Part shown: positions 7,263-16,837 of the stretch, piece after piece | Layout of the letters: the number at the start of each line of letters is the position of its first letter | Position numbering within the stretch: the stretch's first letter is position 1 | Origin: JAAXKN01 sp050259615 | GTDB taxonomy: Bacteria; Bacteroidota; Ignavibacteria; Ignavibacteriales; SURF-24 | Direction: 5' to 3' | NCBI GenBank assembly: GCA_050259615.1 | Contig: JBLNAZ010000014.1 | Location: 1-64,000, forward strand | DNA: 64,000 nt | Translations under genes and position numbers: made by a program | Notes under the pieces: generated by a model | Seen by the model: only the letters and a program-made list of their open reading frames with translations | The model's database searches: none | What the model was told of the DNA's origin: nothing

Positions 7263-7274
7263 AATACTCTTTGA

Positions 7275-7310
7275 AAAAAAAGGCGTACGCTGATTCCGTA
7301 CGCCTTTTTT
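7275..7310. terminator. Bidirectional terminator between convergent genes
   Basis: GGCGTACG (7282-7289) pairs with CGTACGCC (7297-7304), flanked by seven A and six T. It serves the transporter gene on the plus strand and the histidine kinase ending at 7327 on the minus strand. Confidence 0.92.
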
Positions 7311-7326
7311 CATCTTAAATGCTGCT

Positions 7327-10296
7327 TTAGTTATTTACCACTTCCGGAAGCGTAAAGGTGAAGGTTGTTCCCTTGTTAAGTTTGCTTTCCACCTCAATGA
7401 ATCCTCCGTTTTTCTCAATGAACTCCTTGCAGAGTATTAAGCCAAGTCCCGTGCCCTTTTCATGTGCCGTTCCCTCGGTGGAAAGATTTGAGTCGATCTT
7501 AAAGAGCTTGTCCAGCGAACTCTGGGCAATTCCTACCCCGGTGTCAGCTACAGAAACCTTAACGTGTCCGTCTTCCTTCCGGGCTGAAATCGTAATCTTC
7601 CCGTCGGGATTGGTAAACTTAATTGCGTTTGAAATAAGGTTCTGCAGAACGCAATGCAGCATTTTTTCGTCTGCAAATACTGCAATATCCTTGTTTATGC
7701 GCTGTTCAAGCTTTATGCCCTTTGTAATTGCATTATTCTTGAGGAGTGAGAAAACAGGCTTTACCTGTCCCGGAAGGCTTAAAGCCTCAGGGTTAAATTC
7801 CATTCTTCCGGTCTGTATTCTCGACCAGTCGAGCAGGTTTTCAATCAAATTATAAATGTTCTTGACCGAAGCATTTATGTGTACAATAAAATTCTTTACT
7901 TCATCAGTTGAAAACTGTTCAAAGTCCTGCATCAGAAGATTTGTAAAGCCCATCAGTCCGTTAAACGGACTCTTCAGGTCGTGAGCAATAATGGAGAAGA
8001 ACCTGTCCTTTTCCGAAAGAGATCCCTGCAGCTCCTTTTCCGATTTTTCAAGCTGCTCGTTAAGTGCCGTCAGTTCTTCAGTTCTCTGTTCTAGCAGATA
8101 TTTATGAGTCTGAAGGTCCGTGGTATATTCAAGAAGTTCCTGTTCCACCGTCTTTTTATAGATGGCTGAGGCTATCTGCTCGGAAACGAATGTAAGGATC
8201 TCTTTTTCCTTTTCTCCGTATGCATCCGGGTTTTCATAATCCTGTACAACCATTACGCCTGTAATCTTATCCATAACCTTCAACGGAACTCCAAGCCATA
8301 CCTTAGAGGGTGTTCCCAGAACTTCCACTTCACCGAGGGCCCTTAATGCAAGGTCCTGCTCTTGGTTAATCAAAGCTCCCTGGCCTGTTCTAAGAACATA
8401 TTCAGTAAGGCCTTTACCTACTTTCTTGGATTTCTGGGGGGGATCGAATTCATCAACAAAGTAAGGGAAGCTGAGCATCTCATTTATCTGATCGTACACT
8501 GCAATATAAAAATTTACTGCAGGCATGAGGTCTTTTATAATTTCATGCAGCTTGCTGTAAAGCATATCAAGGTCGGATGTTGCATTTACGGCTTCCGATA
8601 TCTTATAAAGTGCATTTTTAACCTGCTCACTGCTCTTTCTGTCGCTTATGTCTCTTTGTATCCCCAGATAGCCTATTATTGTGCCGTTTTCATCCAGAAT
8701 GGAGCTTGCAGAGGCTTCAATTGAAACCAGTCTGCCGTCTTTGGTCTTATTTATCATTTCACCCTGAATGGGCTGTTTTTGAGTGAGCAGGTTCCATAAA
8801 TATGAGTACTGCTCGGGAGAATGAGCTCCGCTTTTTAATATTCTGGGAGTCACCTTCCCTACAACTTCTTCGTAGCTGTAGCCATAAAGCTTCGTAAATT
8901 CCGGATTTACATACCTTAAAAGGCCGTCAGGATCTGTAATTAAGATCGCCTCGTTCGACCATTCAACGGCCTGTTTGAATTTTGTGAGTATTTCCTCGTT
9001 TTCTTTTCTATCAGTTACATCTATAAGAACTATAAGTGTGGCAGGTTCTTTTTCATAGAACATATCCACACCCCTGATAATGGTGGTTCTCCTGAATCCT
9101 GACTTTGTCACTATTTCAGTTTCATAGTCCGGCAAAACTGTACCCTGGGCTCTCTTGTTTAATACCTCAGCCACAAAGGCCTGTTTTTCCGGGGCAACAA
9201 AATCAATAACGGGCCTGTTCATCAGTTCTTCTATGCTGTATCCTGAAAAATCAACTGCCGTATTATTTGCAAATACTATTCTGCCTTTTTTATGAACAAT
9301 TACAATATCCGGCAGGTTTGAAATTACAGCTTCTGAGGCTTCCTGGCTTTCCTGAAGCACCTGTTGTGTACGCTTGCGTTCAATTGCCATTGCTATCTGT
9401 GTGGAGACGAAGGCAAGCAGTTCTTCATCCTCTTTTGTGTACTGCAGTTCTTCGTCGTTATAAATCTGAACAACCAGCACTCCTATTTTCTTTTCATCGT
9501 AGGTCTTCAAAGGCACACCCAGCCATTCTACTGACATTGCGCCAAGCTGTTCAACTTCTTTATTATCTAAAAGCTCATAGAATTTTTCTTTTGTAACCAA
9601 TAGCGGCCTGCCGTATTTGACGGCATATTCGGTAAGACCACGCCCGAGTTTCTGCGGCCCGTACTGGCTGGGTTTATCGGGGGAATCGTATTCATCCACA
9701 TAGTATGGGAAACTTAAAGTTTCAGATGCGTCGTCATAAAGCGCTATATAGAAATTATCTGCAGGGATAAACTCTTTTAATATGTTGTGTACTTTTGCAT
9801 AGAGCTCATTCAGATCCTTTGAGCTGTTGGCTGCTTCAGAAATTTCATAAATTGCAGCCTGCTTTTTGTGTTCATGCTTCTGCTTGTTAATATCCCTTAG
9901 CATTGCAATTACACAAACACCGTTACCTTCGCTGTTTTTTACCAGTGAGGACTTTACTTCACCCAAAAACCTTGAGCCGTCCTTTCTCAGGAGAGTAAAT
10001 TCTAGCTTCTTAATACTGCCTTTGGAGAGTAGATCCAGCCTGGAGGCTGAACTTTTCTGCCTCTCTTCAGGTGCAATTAACTCAGAAGCCGGTTTCCCGA
10101 TGAGTTCGTCGGCACTTTCATAGCCATGAATTTCCAGTGTGCGCGGGGATACTTCCCGGATGATACCTTCCATATCCATTATTACAACGGCATCCATTGA
10201 CGTCTCAATGATTGTTCTATAGATATCCATGTAGCTCAAATCAGGCTGAAATGTAATATTTTTTGAAGGCTCAAGCTCGGACTTTTTCTTTTGCAT
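7327..10296 (-). CDS. Soluble PAS/GAF multi-sensor histidine kinase
   Basis: 989 residues without a membrane segment, so a cytoplasmic sensor. Order: PAS (~19-140, SMDAVVIMDMEGIIREVSPRTLEIHGY), GAF (~150-310), PAS (~325-430), PAS (~440-560, ITDPDGLLRYVNPEFTKLYGYSYEEVVGK), GAF (~565-715), coiled coil (~715-765), HisKA with His772 in FSIIAHDLKSPFN, then HATPase (QNLISNAIKF, VADTGVGI, GTGLGL). The two GAF domains are paralogous (both carry PYxVDExDxPxK and WLGVPLK). No receiver domain; the partner regulator is not adjacent. Its core is a close paralogue of the kinase at the window start. The start codon lacks a strong ribosome binding site. A weak promoter candidate (TTGTTC-N17-TATTTT) lies in the 250 nt upstream, where I see nothing else. 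Confidence 0.92.
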   Translation of the reverse strand: MQKKKSELEPSKNITFQPDLSYMDIYRTIIETSMDAVVIMDMEGIIREVSPRTLEIHGYESADELIGKPASELIAPEERQKSSASRLDLLSKGSIKKLEFTLLRKDGSRFLGEVKSSLVKNSEGNGVCVIAMLRDINKQKHEHKKQAAIYEISEAANSSKDLNELYAKVHNILKEFIPADNFYIALYDDASETLSFPYYVDEYDSPDKPSQYGPQKLGRGLTEYAVKYGRPLLVTKEKFYELLDNKEVEQLGAMSVEWLGVPLKTYDEKKIGVLVVQIYNDEELQYTKEDEELLAFVSTQIAMAIERKRTQQVLQESQEASEAVISNLPDIVIVHKKGRIVFANNTAVDFSGYSIEELMNRPVIDFVAPEKQAFVAEVLNKRAQGTVLPDYETEIVTKSGFRRTTIIRGVDMFYEKEPATLIVLIDVTDRKENEEILTKFKQAVEWSNEAILITDPDGLLRYVNPEFTKLYGYSYEEVVGKVTPRILKSGAHSPEQYSYLWNLLTQKQPIQGEMINKTKDGRLVSIEASASSILDENGTIIGYLGIQRDISDRKSSEQVKNALYKISEAVNATSDLDMLYSKLHEIIKDLMPAVNFYIAVYDQINEMLSFPYFVDEFDPPQKSKKVGKGLTEYVLRTGQGALINQEQDLALRALGEVEVLGTPSKVWLGVPLKVMDKITGVMVVQDYENPDAYGEKEKEILTFVSEQIASAIYKKTVEQELLEYTTDLQTHKYLLEQRTEELTALNEQLEKSEKELQGSLSEKDRFFSIIAHDLKSPFNGLMGFTNLLMQDFEQFSTDEVKNFIVHINASVKNIYNLIENLLDWSRIQTGRMEFNPEALSLPGQVKPVFSLLKNNAITKGIKLEQRINKDIAVFADEKMLHCVLQNLISNAIKFTNPDGKITISARKEDGHVKVSVADTGVGIAQSSLDKLFKIDSNLSTEGTAHEKGTGLGLILCKEFIEKNGGFIEVESKLNKGTTFTFTLPEVVNN

Positions 10297-10548
10297 TCTG
10301 CTTTTTTTTAATATTTACCTGATATGCACTGTGCCTAGTAATATAAATTTTTCGTGAAAAGAAAAATCTGCACCATCAGGTATGAAAAATATGTTTTCTA
10401 CTATTTTCGAACAAATTGTGTTTAAATTAAGGGGAAAAATTTATATATACAATAGCAGTAAAGCAAAAGAAAAACTTATTTCTGAGTTTATTTTATGTTA
10501 ATTCTGTAACCCTTCTGTAGGCCTTGCTGTTCCGTAGGGTAAATTCCA

Positions 10549-11664
10549 TTATCTTTGTGTCCTGGTGGAAAATTTAAGTTCATTAACCCTGGAATTTTTG
10601 CTGCTCATCCAGCCGGAAGTGCCTCCTTCGAGGTTGTAAATACTGGAAAACCCCATCTTTGCAAGGTAATGGGAGATTTCAAATGAACGATTTCCCGACT
10701 GGCATATTACAACAACTTTTTTGTCGCGCGGAATCTCATTAAGCCTGGCTGTAATTGCACCAACTGGTATGTTTACAACACCCGGAACAGCTCCGAAAGC
10801 CAGGAGTTCAAACGCTTCTCTTACGTCCAAAAGAAAAAGGTCTTTTTCGTTTGTAATCATTTCGGCCAGCTCCACGGCTGAAACGTTTTCGAATGGTTCT
10901 GTGGAAGTTGAAACTCTTTTCGTTCCGCACTGAAGCGTCATTTTTCCACGTGTTGAAGCCTCTGCAAAAGGAGGGAAGAAATCTTTTACAAATTCAATAT
11001 ACTCATCTTTTGTTCTCGACTGAAGGAATGGATTATCCTGCTTTTCCTCGAGTAATGTGGAGTATTCATGCTCCTCATAGTCATGCCCCGGGAAGATTTT
11101 CGTGGAATCGGGAAGCCTCATAATTTTATTAAAAAGACTTTCATACTGATCCGATGGGTTTCCTCCCGGAAGATCGCTTCTTCCTGCCTGTCCAACCAAA
11201 AGCAGGTCTCCTGTAAAGAGAATGCCCTCTATAAGCAGGCTTATGTGGTTGTCTGTGTGCCCCGGGGTATAGAGGACCTTAATTTCAAGTGAGCCAACTT
11301 TAATTATATCCCCGTCATTTACAAAGCGGTCTGCTTCAACTGCCGTATTCTTTCTGAGAATATCGCCTATTCCGAACTTGTCCCCTTCATCCACAACTTT
11401 CCACTTATCTTTTGTTTTCGCGTGCATTATGACCTCAGCCCCCGTGAGATTTTTAATTTCGCCTGCGGCAGTAATGTGGTCTGCGTGAGTGTGTGTATCA
11501 ATTACAAACTTAACGTTCAGGCCAAGTTCATCTGCCATGTAAAGAATCCTGTCGAGATCCTCAATATTGGGATCAATAACTGCTGCATCTTTCGATTTTT
11601 CATCGGCAATAAGATAAGTTAATGTGCCCGAATCATCCTTTGAACGTATCTGCCTTATTATCAT
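10549..11664 (-). CDS. Persulfide dioxygenase-like metallo-beta-lactamase/rhodanese fusion
   Basis: 371 residues. Residues ~1-235 form an MBL-fold domain with HTHADH at 58-63 and further metal ligands (PGHTDNH, FTGD, FPGHDY), as in ETHE1/persulfide dioxygenases and glyoxalase II. Residues ~260-360 are a rhodanese domain with active-site Cys321 in CQSGNRS. Family knowledge: the MBL domain oxidises glutathione or protein persulfide to sulfite, and the rhodanese transfers sulfane sulfur. Length fits known fusions. The start has AGGGGG upstream. No sulfide:quinone reductase is adjacent, so a role in sulfide detoxification is inferred. A polyketide-type hydrolase role is an alternative. Confidence 0.88.
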   Translation of the reverse strand: MIIRQIRSKDDSGTLTYLIADEKSKDAAVIDPNIEDLDRILYMADELGLNVKFVIDTHTHADHITAAGEIKNLTGAEVIMHAKTKDKWKVVDEGDKFGIGDILRKNTAVEADRFVNDGDIIKVGSLEIKVLYTPGHTDNHISLLIEGILFTGDLLLVGQAGRSDLPGGNPSDQYESLFNKIMRLPDSTKIFPGHDYEEHEYSTLLEEKQDNPFLQSRTKDEYIEFVKDFFPPFAEASTRGKMTLQCGTKRVSTSTEPFENVSAVELAEMITNEKDLFLLDVREAFELLAFGAVPGVVNIPVGAITARLNEIPRDKKVVVICQSGNRSFEISHYLAKMGFSSIYNLEGGTSGWMSSKNSRVNELKFSTRTQR

Positions 11665-11882
11665 AATATCCCCCTAAATTACTTTTATAAGTATGATACA
11701 TGAAAAGGCCAAAGGTTTCAGGCTCAGATCCGGGAAAAAGCAGTACCCAATGAGCCGATCCGTGGAATTCTTCACTGTAAAAAGTCCCGGGAATTGTTTA
11801 TTTTTAATCTGATTCAGGGAGTATCGTGATCTTTTTGCAGCTTTGTTTATTCTTATTTGATGATAAAAAGAAGTTTTAACTG

Positions 11883-12821
11883 ATGTCACATAACCACGGT
11901 TATACACATAATCACAGTCATTCGCATAACCATCCTCCTCACTCCGGAAAGGCGGGTGCGTATAACAGGCTCTTTGCCCTTGGTATTGCGCTAAACCTGC
12001 TTTACGTTCTGGTTGAGGCGGTGTTCGGCTTTTCCATCAACTCACTGGCGCTTATTGCCGATGCTGGCCACAATTTAAGCGACGTGCTTGGACTTGGGCT
12101 TGCCTGGGGCGCCTCAATTCTTGTTCAAAAGCCGCCTACGGAATACAGGACTTACGGTTTCAGAAAGACATCCATTTTTGCGGCTCTGCTTAATTCGGTA
12201 ATTCTTCTTATAACGGTTGGAATGATCAGTTTTGAAGCCCTGCAGAGGCTGAAAAATCCCACAGGCACTCAGGGCGCTACAATGATTACGGTAGCATTTA
12301 TCGGATTTTTAATCAATACTGCAACTGCACTCCTGTTCCTTAAGGAAAGGAAGACCGACCTAAATATCAAAGGCGCATTCCTTCACATGGCGGCAGATGC
12401 CGCTGTGTCTTTAGGTGTAGTGGCTGCGGGAATAATAATACTTAGTACCGGATGGAACCGCCTGGACCCTGCTCTCAGCATCCTGATTTCACTTGTTATT
12501 GTTATTGGCACCTGGGACCTGCTTAAGGATTCCTTTAACCTTGCCATGGATGCCGTTCCGGCACACATCCAGGTCCAGGAGGTAGCGGAATACCTGCAAA
12601 CACTCCCCGGCGTAAAGGAGGTGCACGACCTGCACATCTGGCCCCTCAGTACTACTGAAACGGCTCTTACGGTTCATATTGTTAAACCCGATGCCCGGGT
12701 GAGCGATGAGCTGACAAGCCGGATCTGCCGTGAGCTGCATGAAAAGTTCGGAATAGATCATCCTACCATCCAGATTGAAAAATCTTCCACGTCAAAAACC
12801 TGCAAAACAAGCAATGTTTAG
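11883..12821 (+). CDS. Cation diffusion facilitator, zinc-type efflux transporter
   Basis: 312 residues. The His-rich N-terminus (eight His in the first 22 residues) and six membrane segments fit CzcD/ZitB-type zinc exporters. Membrane segment 2 carries DAGHNLSD and segment 5 HMAADA, the paired His/Asp metal site of Zn(II) transporters. A cytoplasmic C-terminal domain follows (HDLHIWPLSTTETALTVHI) that dimerises and binds regulatory metal. It exports zinc or related divalent ions using the proton gradient. The gene is divergent from the persulfide dioxygenase gene with a 218-nt gap. I could not identify a metal-regulator operator. A shadow frame covering this gap on the minus strand was not accepted. 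Confidence 0.93.
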   Translation: MSHNHGYTHNHSHSHNHPPHSGKAGAYNRLFALGIALNLLYVLVEAVFGFSINSLALIADAGHNLSDVLGLGLAWGASILVQKPPTEYRTYGFRKTSIFAALLNSVILLITVGMISFEALQRLKNPTGTQGATMITVAFIGFLINTATALLFLKERKTDLNIKGAFLHMAADAAVSLGVVAAGIIILSTGWNRLDPALSILISLVIVIGTWDLLKDSFNLAMDAVPAHIQVQEVAEYLQTLPGVKEVHDLHIWPLSTTETALTVHIVKPDARVSDELTSRICRELHEKFGIDHPTIQIEKSSTSKTCKTSNV

Positions 12822-12859
12822 GGAGAGTTTCCGACACTTTACAATTATCCGTCACTTCC

Positions 12860-12888
12860 TTGACAATAGAGCCTTTAAGTAATATATT
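12860..12888 (+). promoter_or_regulatory. Strong promoter of the DUF92-TPR-barrel-HU/SPOR-TonB cluster
   Basis: TTGACA (12860-12865), 17 nt, TATATT (12883-12888); predicted start near 12895, leaving a leader of about 75 nt before the DUF92 start. Confidence 0.65.
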
Positions 12889-12971
12889 TCCGGAATTTTA
12901 AAACATTAAAGACATTATTACAGAAATTAAGATTACGGAAATTAAGCGGTTTTGCCGCATCTGGTAAACAT

Positions 12972-13808
12972 ATGACTTTTATGAGCATTCAATTCAACGC
13001 CCTTAATTTTGGCTTGTTGAAAAACATAATTTTAGCTATTGTTCTGGGCGCAATTGCAGCAGTTTTGTCGCGGCGCCTGAAGTTCCTTACTAAAGGGGGT
13101 TCCCGGGCTGCTTTTTTGCTCGCAGTTCCTGTATTCGGCCTTGGCGGCTGGAAATGGGGAGTGCCGCTTTTGTACTTCTTTCTTTCTTCCAGTATACTTT
13201 CAAAACTAAGAAAGAAGTATAATTCCGAAGTTGATGCCTCTTTCGAAAAAACCGGCGTGAGGGACCAGTACCAGGTATTTTCAAACGGCGGTCTGGGCGG
13301 AATTCTGGTCATAATGGACTATTTTATGAATTCCGGCCTGTTTTACTTGGCCTATATCGGAATGCTTGCTGCTGTCTGCGCCGATACCTGGGGTACTGAA
13401 ATTGGAACTCTTACCAGGACAAAGACGTATAACGTCCTGAACCTGCATGCTGTTGAACAGGGTACTTCAGGCGGAATATCTGTACCCGGAACACTGGGTG
13501 CACTTGCCGGGGCACTTTCGGTTGCAATTTCCTCTGCAGTGTGGATAAATACTGGATTAATTCTGTACTTTTGTATTATTATTTTGGCCGGCTTTTCAGG
13601 AAGCTTGATCGACAGCATTCTGGGAACTACTCTTCAGTCAGCATTTTACTGCACTAAATGCGGTAAACTTACTGAAAAGAAGTTTCACTGCGCATGGCCA
13701 GCCGTTCATAAAAAAGGATTTTTATGGATCGGAAACGACGTAGTTAACCTTGCTGCCGGCATGTCCGGCGGTGTTTTTGCAATTATTTTTCGGAATATAT
13801 TACGGTAA
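12972..13808 (+). CDS. DUF92 integral membrane protein
   Basis: 278 residues with about seven hydrophobic segments. Recognisable DUF92 features are VLSRRLKFLTKGGSRAAFLLA near the N-terminus, the conserved ADTWGTEIGTLTRTKTYNVL segment in the middle and a C-terminal GNDVVNLAAGMSGG. Plant VTE6, a phytyl-phosphate kinase, is a DUF92 protein; bacterial members are uncharacterised, so a prenyl- or lipid-phosphate role is only a hypothesis. One Cys cluster (YCTKCGKLTEKKFHC) lies between the last segments and could bind metal. An internal ATG at 12981 is an alternative start. The next gene starts 2 nt after its stop, so the two are cotranscribed. Confidence 0.85.
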   Translation: MTFMSIQFNALNFGLLKNIILAIVLGAIAAVLSRRLKFLTKGGSRAAFLLAVPVFGLGGWKWGVPLLYFFLSSSILSKLRKKYNSEVDASFEKTGVRDQYQVFSNGGLGGILVIMDYFMNSGLFYLAYIGMLAAVCADTWGTEIGTLTRTKTYNVLNLHAVEQGTSGGISVPGTLGALAGALSVAISSAVWINTGLILYFCIIILAGFSGSLIDSILGTTLQSAFYCTKCGKLTEKKFHCAWPAVHKKGFLWIGNDVVNLAAGMSGGVFAIIFRNILR

Positions 13809-13810
13809 AA

Positions 13811-16800
13811 ATGAAAAATATATTACTGACACTCTTATTTCTGGGAACGCTTTCGGTTTTTAGCCGGGCACAGATCGTTAATACACAAAAACTCCCGGAG
13901 CATAGCACACCCGTTAAGAATATACCCGCAGGCTATGCAGATGCCATGGCAGCTTTTCAAAGCGGCGACTATGTAAAAGCCTACAGGCTCTTTGAAGGTT
14001 TCTATGCTGAAAGAGGTGTTGACGAGGAACTTTCTTCATCGGCAAAATACTATTCGGGTGAAAGCCTCTTAAGACTTAATCAGGTTGATGCGGCTATTGC
14101 AGCATTCGGATACTTTACTTCCAAATACACCGAGTCGAATTTCCGTGCCGACGCTTTATATAAGCTGGGTACCCTCTACTACAGAAAACATGAATACGAT
14201 AATGCACGCAAGGCTTTTAAGCTACTGCTTGAGGACTATCCCTACAATGAATATGCCGGATCTGCAATGTACCTGATCGGGGATTCTTATTCTCAGCAAA
14301 TGCGCTACGATGAGGCTGTGAAGTTTTTAGATGACGCTATTGCTGCCAAAAATAACAGTAAGTTTAAGGCTAACAGCATCTATCTGCTGGCAAATATATA
14401 TGAGAAAAAAGGGGACTACCGCCAGGCGGTTGCCAATTACGATACTCTTCTGGCTTACTATAAAACAAGCCCGCTTGCCCCCCATGCTCAGATAAGAATA
14501 GGACTCTGTTATTTCGAACTCAAAGAGTATGATAACGCAATTCTGGAACTGAATGACCCTCTTATAAAGGACCTGGCAGACAGCCTTCAGACTGAAGCCA
14601 GATATATTCTTGCAAACTCTCACTACAGGCTGAGGGAATATAATGACGCAGCTGAGACGTATAACCAGATTCTGAAAGAAGATCCTAAAGGTCCGGTTGA
14701 AAGGAATGCTAAATACGGACTTGCCTGGGTTAACTTCCAGCAGGCAAAGTACGACGATGCCTTTAACTTGTTTTCTTCTTTAACACGAAAGGGGGAAGGC
14801 GACTCCATTTCAGTTAAATCGCTTTTCTGGAGCGCTGAATGCAGGCGCTATGCCGGAAAAGACGATGCGGCCCTTGATCTATACGACAGTTTCCTGAAAA
14901 CCTATCCCCAAAGCCGGCTTTCTTCCCAGGTAAGGTATCTGATCGGCGTGGTTAAATATAAAACCAACAAGGAGTCGGTTTCTGAGGAATACCTTAAGGA
15001 TGCCGCTAAATCAAGTGATGAGTCTGTCCGCGGCAGGGCACTTGCCGTTTTAGGTGAGATAAGGCTGAAGGCAAAGGATTACCCGGCAGCAAAAAAATAT
15101 TTCAGCGATGCGCTTGCTCTTGAAAAACTTGTTCCGGATACTAAGAACCGCAGCCTGCTTGGCCTCGGTATTTCAAATTACTATCTTAACCGTATTGATG
15201 AGGCGGTAAGTGTGCTGAATAAGCTTGCAGTTGAATCCCCCTCATTTGAAAGCGGTAAGACCCATTTCTACCTGGCTGAATCTTATTTTGCAGGGAAGGA
15301 TTTTAAGAAGGCAATTAAGGAGTATAATGCTGTAGGTGATAAGGAAAAAGAACTTATTCCTCAGGTGCTCTACGGAAAGGCCTATACTTACTTTAACCTG
15401 AAGGAATTCCCGAATTCATCCTATAACTTTTCTGAATTCCTGAAAAAATATAAAGATAACCCCCATTTTATAGACGCCAAGCTCCGCCTTGCCGACAGCT
15501 ATTACGGCGAAAAGAAATTTGCCGATGCAAGCCGCATTTATAAAGAGGTATTCCTGGCAGATAACAGTATGAGCAGCGATTATGCTTATTACCAGTATGC
15601 TCAGGCTCTCTACAAGGCAGGCAATGCCAATGAGGCTATCAGGGAATTCTCAAACCTTCAGGAAAAGTTTCCAGATTCAAAATATCTGGCTGAATCTCAG
15701 TATATCATAGGCTGGATATTCTTTCAGAAGGGTAACTACCGCCAGGCTATTGAAAGCTATCATACGCTCTTAAGCCATTACCCGTCATCTTCTGTAGTGC
15801 CTATTACATATAACTCGATCGGCAACGCATACTTCAACATGGGAAACTATGATTCAAGCATCACTTATTATAACAGGGTTATAACCGGTTATCCTGCAGG
15901 CAGTTATGCTTTCGACGCAGTAATGGGGGTTAAAGATGCCTACATGGCCGATGATAAGCCCCAGCAGGCAGTTAATTTTATAGACGACTATGTAGCCCGG
16001 AATCCCCAGGCTGCAAATATAGACCAGATAATGTTCAAGAAAGGGGACCTGTACTTTAATCTCAGGAACTATGAAATGGCCAAGCAGAGCTACAAGGAAT
16101 TTGTTAGCAGATACCCGCAGAGCCCCCTTGTGCCTGAGGCCTACTACGCCATCGGCAAAAGCGCCGGAATATTAAAACAGAACGAAGAGGCGCTTTATAA
16201 CTTTAACATAGTTTTTAAGAATTACCTCTTGAGCGACCCCGGAATAGCCTCGGTGCTTGAGATGGGAAAGATTCATTCGGATCTTAAGAATTACGACGCT
16301 GCAATAGGAATTTACAGTGCGGCAATTGATAAGTTCCCCCCGGAATCCTCCAGGATACCGGAGATAATGTTTAACAGGGCAATGGCGTATATTTCTAAGG
16401 GTGACCTCCAGAAGGCCTATGACGATTTTAATTATCTCATACAGTACTATACAAGCACCATTTTTGCTGCCGATGCCAAGTTTGAAATTTCGCTTATTGA
16501 ACTGGCAAGAAAGAACTTTGAAACTTCTGATATGCTCCTGAAAGAACTATCTTCGGAAAGAACAGACGAGCTCGGGGCCAAGGCTCAGTATTACTACGGA
16601 GTTTCACTTTTGGAACAAAATAAGGTTGATGACGCAATTTCTGCCCTTGTCAGAGTAAAATTTGCATTTGCCGGATTCGATGAATGGCTTACCAGCTCTT
16701 ATCTTAAACTGGGTGAATGCTATCAGAAGAAAAACGATAACACCAAGGCCAGGGAAATGTACCAGATGGTTGTAAGCCGCCATCGCGGAGATAAATTCGG

Positions 16801-16837
16801 AGCTGAGGCACAAAATAAATTACGGACGCTGGACTAA
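13811..16837 (+). CDS. Giant exported tetratricopeptide-repeat protein
   Basis: 1008 residues. A signal peptide (residues ~1-20, ends SRAQ) is followed almost entirely by about 25 TPR-like helix pairs, recognisable as AxxxFxxGxYxxAxxxYxxxxxxYPxS patterns, for example residues ~105-180 and ~640-720. Similar long TPR proteins in Bacteroidota are periplasmic or outer-membrane associated scaffolds. It starts 2 nt after DUF92 and its stop overlaps the ATG of the barrel gene by 1 nt, so the TPR protein and the barrel are translationally coupled and likely partners. The nearest functional analogy is the TPR/barrel pairing of polysaccharide export systems, which is an inference. Confidence 0.88.
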   Translation: MKNILLTLLFLGTLSVFSRAQIVNTQKLPEHSTPVKNIPAGYADAMAAFQSGDYVKAYRLFEGFYAERGVDEELSSSAKYYSGESLLRLNQVDAAIAAFGYFTSKYTESNFRADALYKLGTLYYRKHEYDNARKAFKLLLEDYPYNEYAGSAMYLIGDSYSQQMRYDEAVKFLDDAIAAKNNSKFKANSIYLLANIYEKKGDYRQAVANYDTLLAYYKTSPLAPHAQIRIGLCYFELKEYDNAILELNDPLIKDLADSLQTEARYILANSHYRLREYNDAAETYNQILKEDPKGPVERNAKYGLAWVNFQQAKYDDAFNLFSSLTRKGEGDSISVKSLFWSAECRRYAGKDDAALDLYDSFLKTYPQSRLSSQVRYLIGVVKYKTNKESVSEEYLKDAAKSSDESVRGRALAVLGEIRLKAKDYPAAKKYFSDALALEKLVPDTKNRSLLGLGISNYYLNRIDEAVSVLNKLAVESPSFESGKTHFYLAESYFAGKDFKKAIKEYNAVGDKEKELIPQVLYGKAYTYFNLKEFPNSSYNFSEFLKKYKDNPHFIDAKLRLADSYYGEKKFADASRIYKEVFLADNSMSSDYAYYQYAQALYKAGNANEAIREFSNLQEKFPDSKYLAESQYIIGWIFFQKGNYRQAIESYHTLLSHYPSSSVVPITYNSIGNAYFNMGNYDSSITYYNRVITGYPAGSYAFDAVMGVKDAYMADDKPQQAVNFIDDYVARNPQAANIDQIMFKKGDLYFNLRNYEMAKQSYKEFVSRYPQSPLVPEAYYAIGKSAGILKQNEEALYNFNIVFKNYLLSDPGIASVLEMGKIHSDLKNYDAAIGIYSAAIDKFPPESSRIPEIMFNRAMAYISKGDLQKAYDDFNYLIQYYTSTIFAADAKFEISLIELARKNFETSDMLLKELSSERTDELGAKAQYYYGVSLLEQNKVDDAISALVRVKFAFAGFDEWLTSSYLKLGECYQKKNDNTKAREMYQMVVSRHRGDKFGAEAQNKLRTLD

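Noticed and set aside
11674..11907. 77-residue minus-strand frame in the gap before the CDF transporter
   Set aside because: It crosses into the transporter start, has no domain, and both neighbours need this region for promoters.
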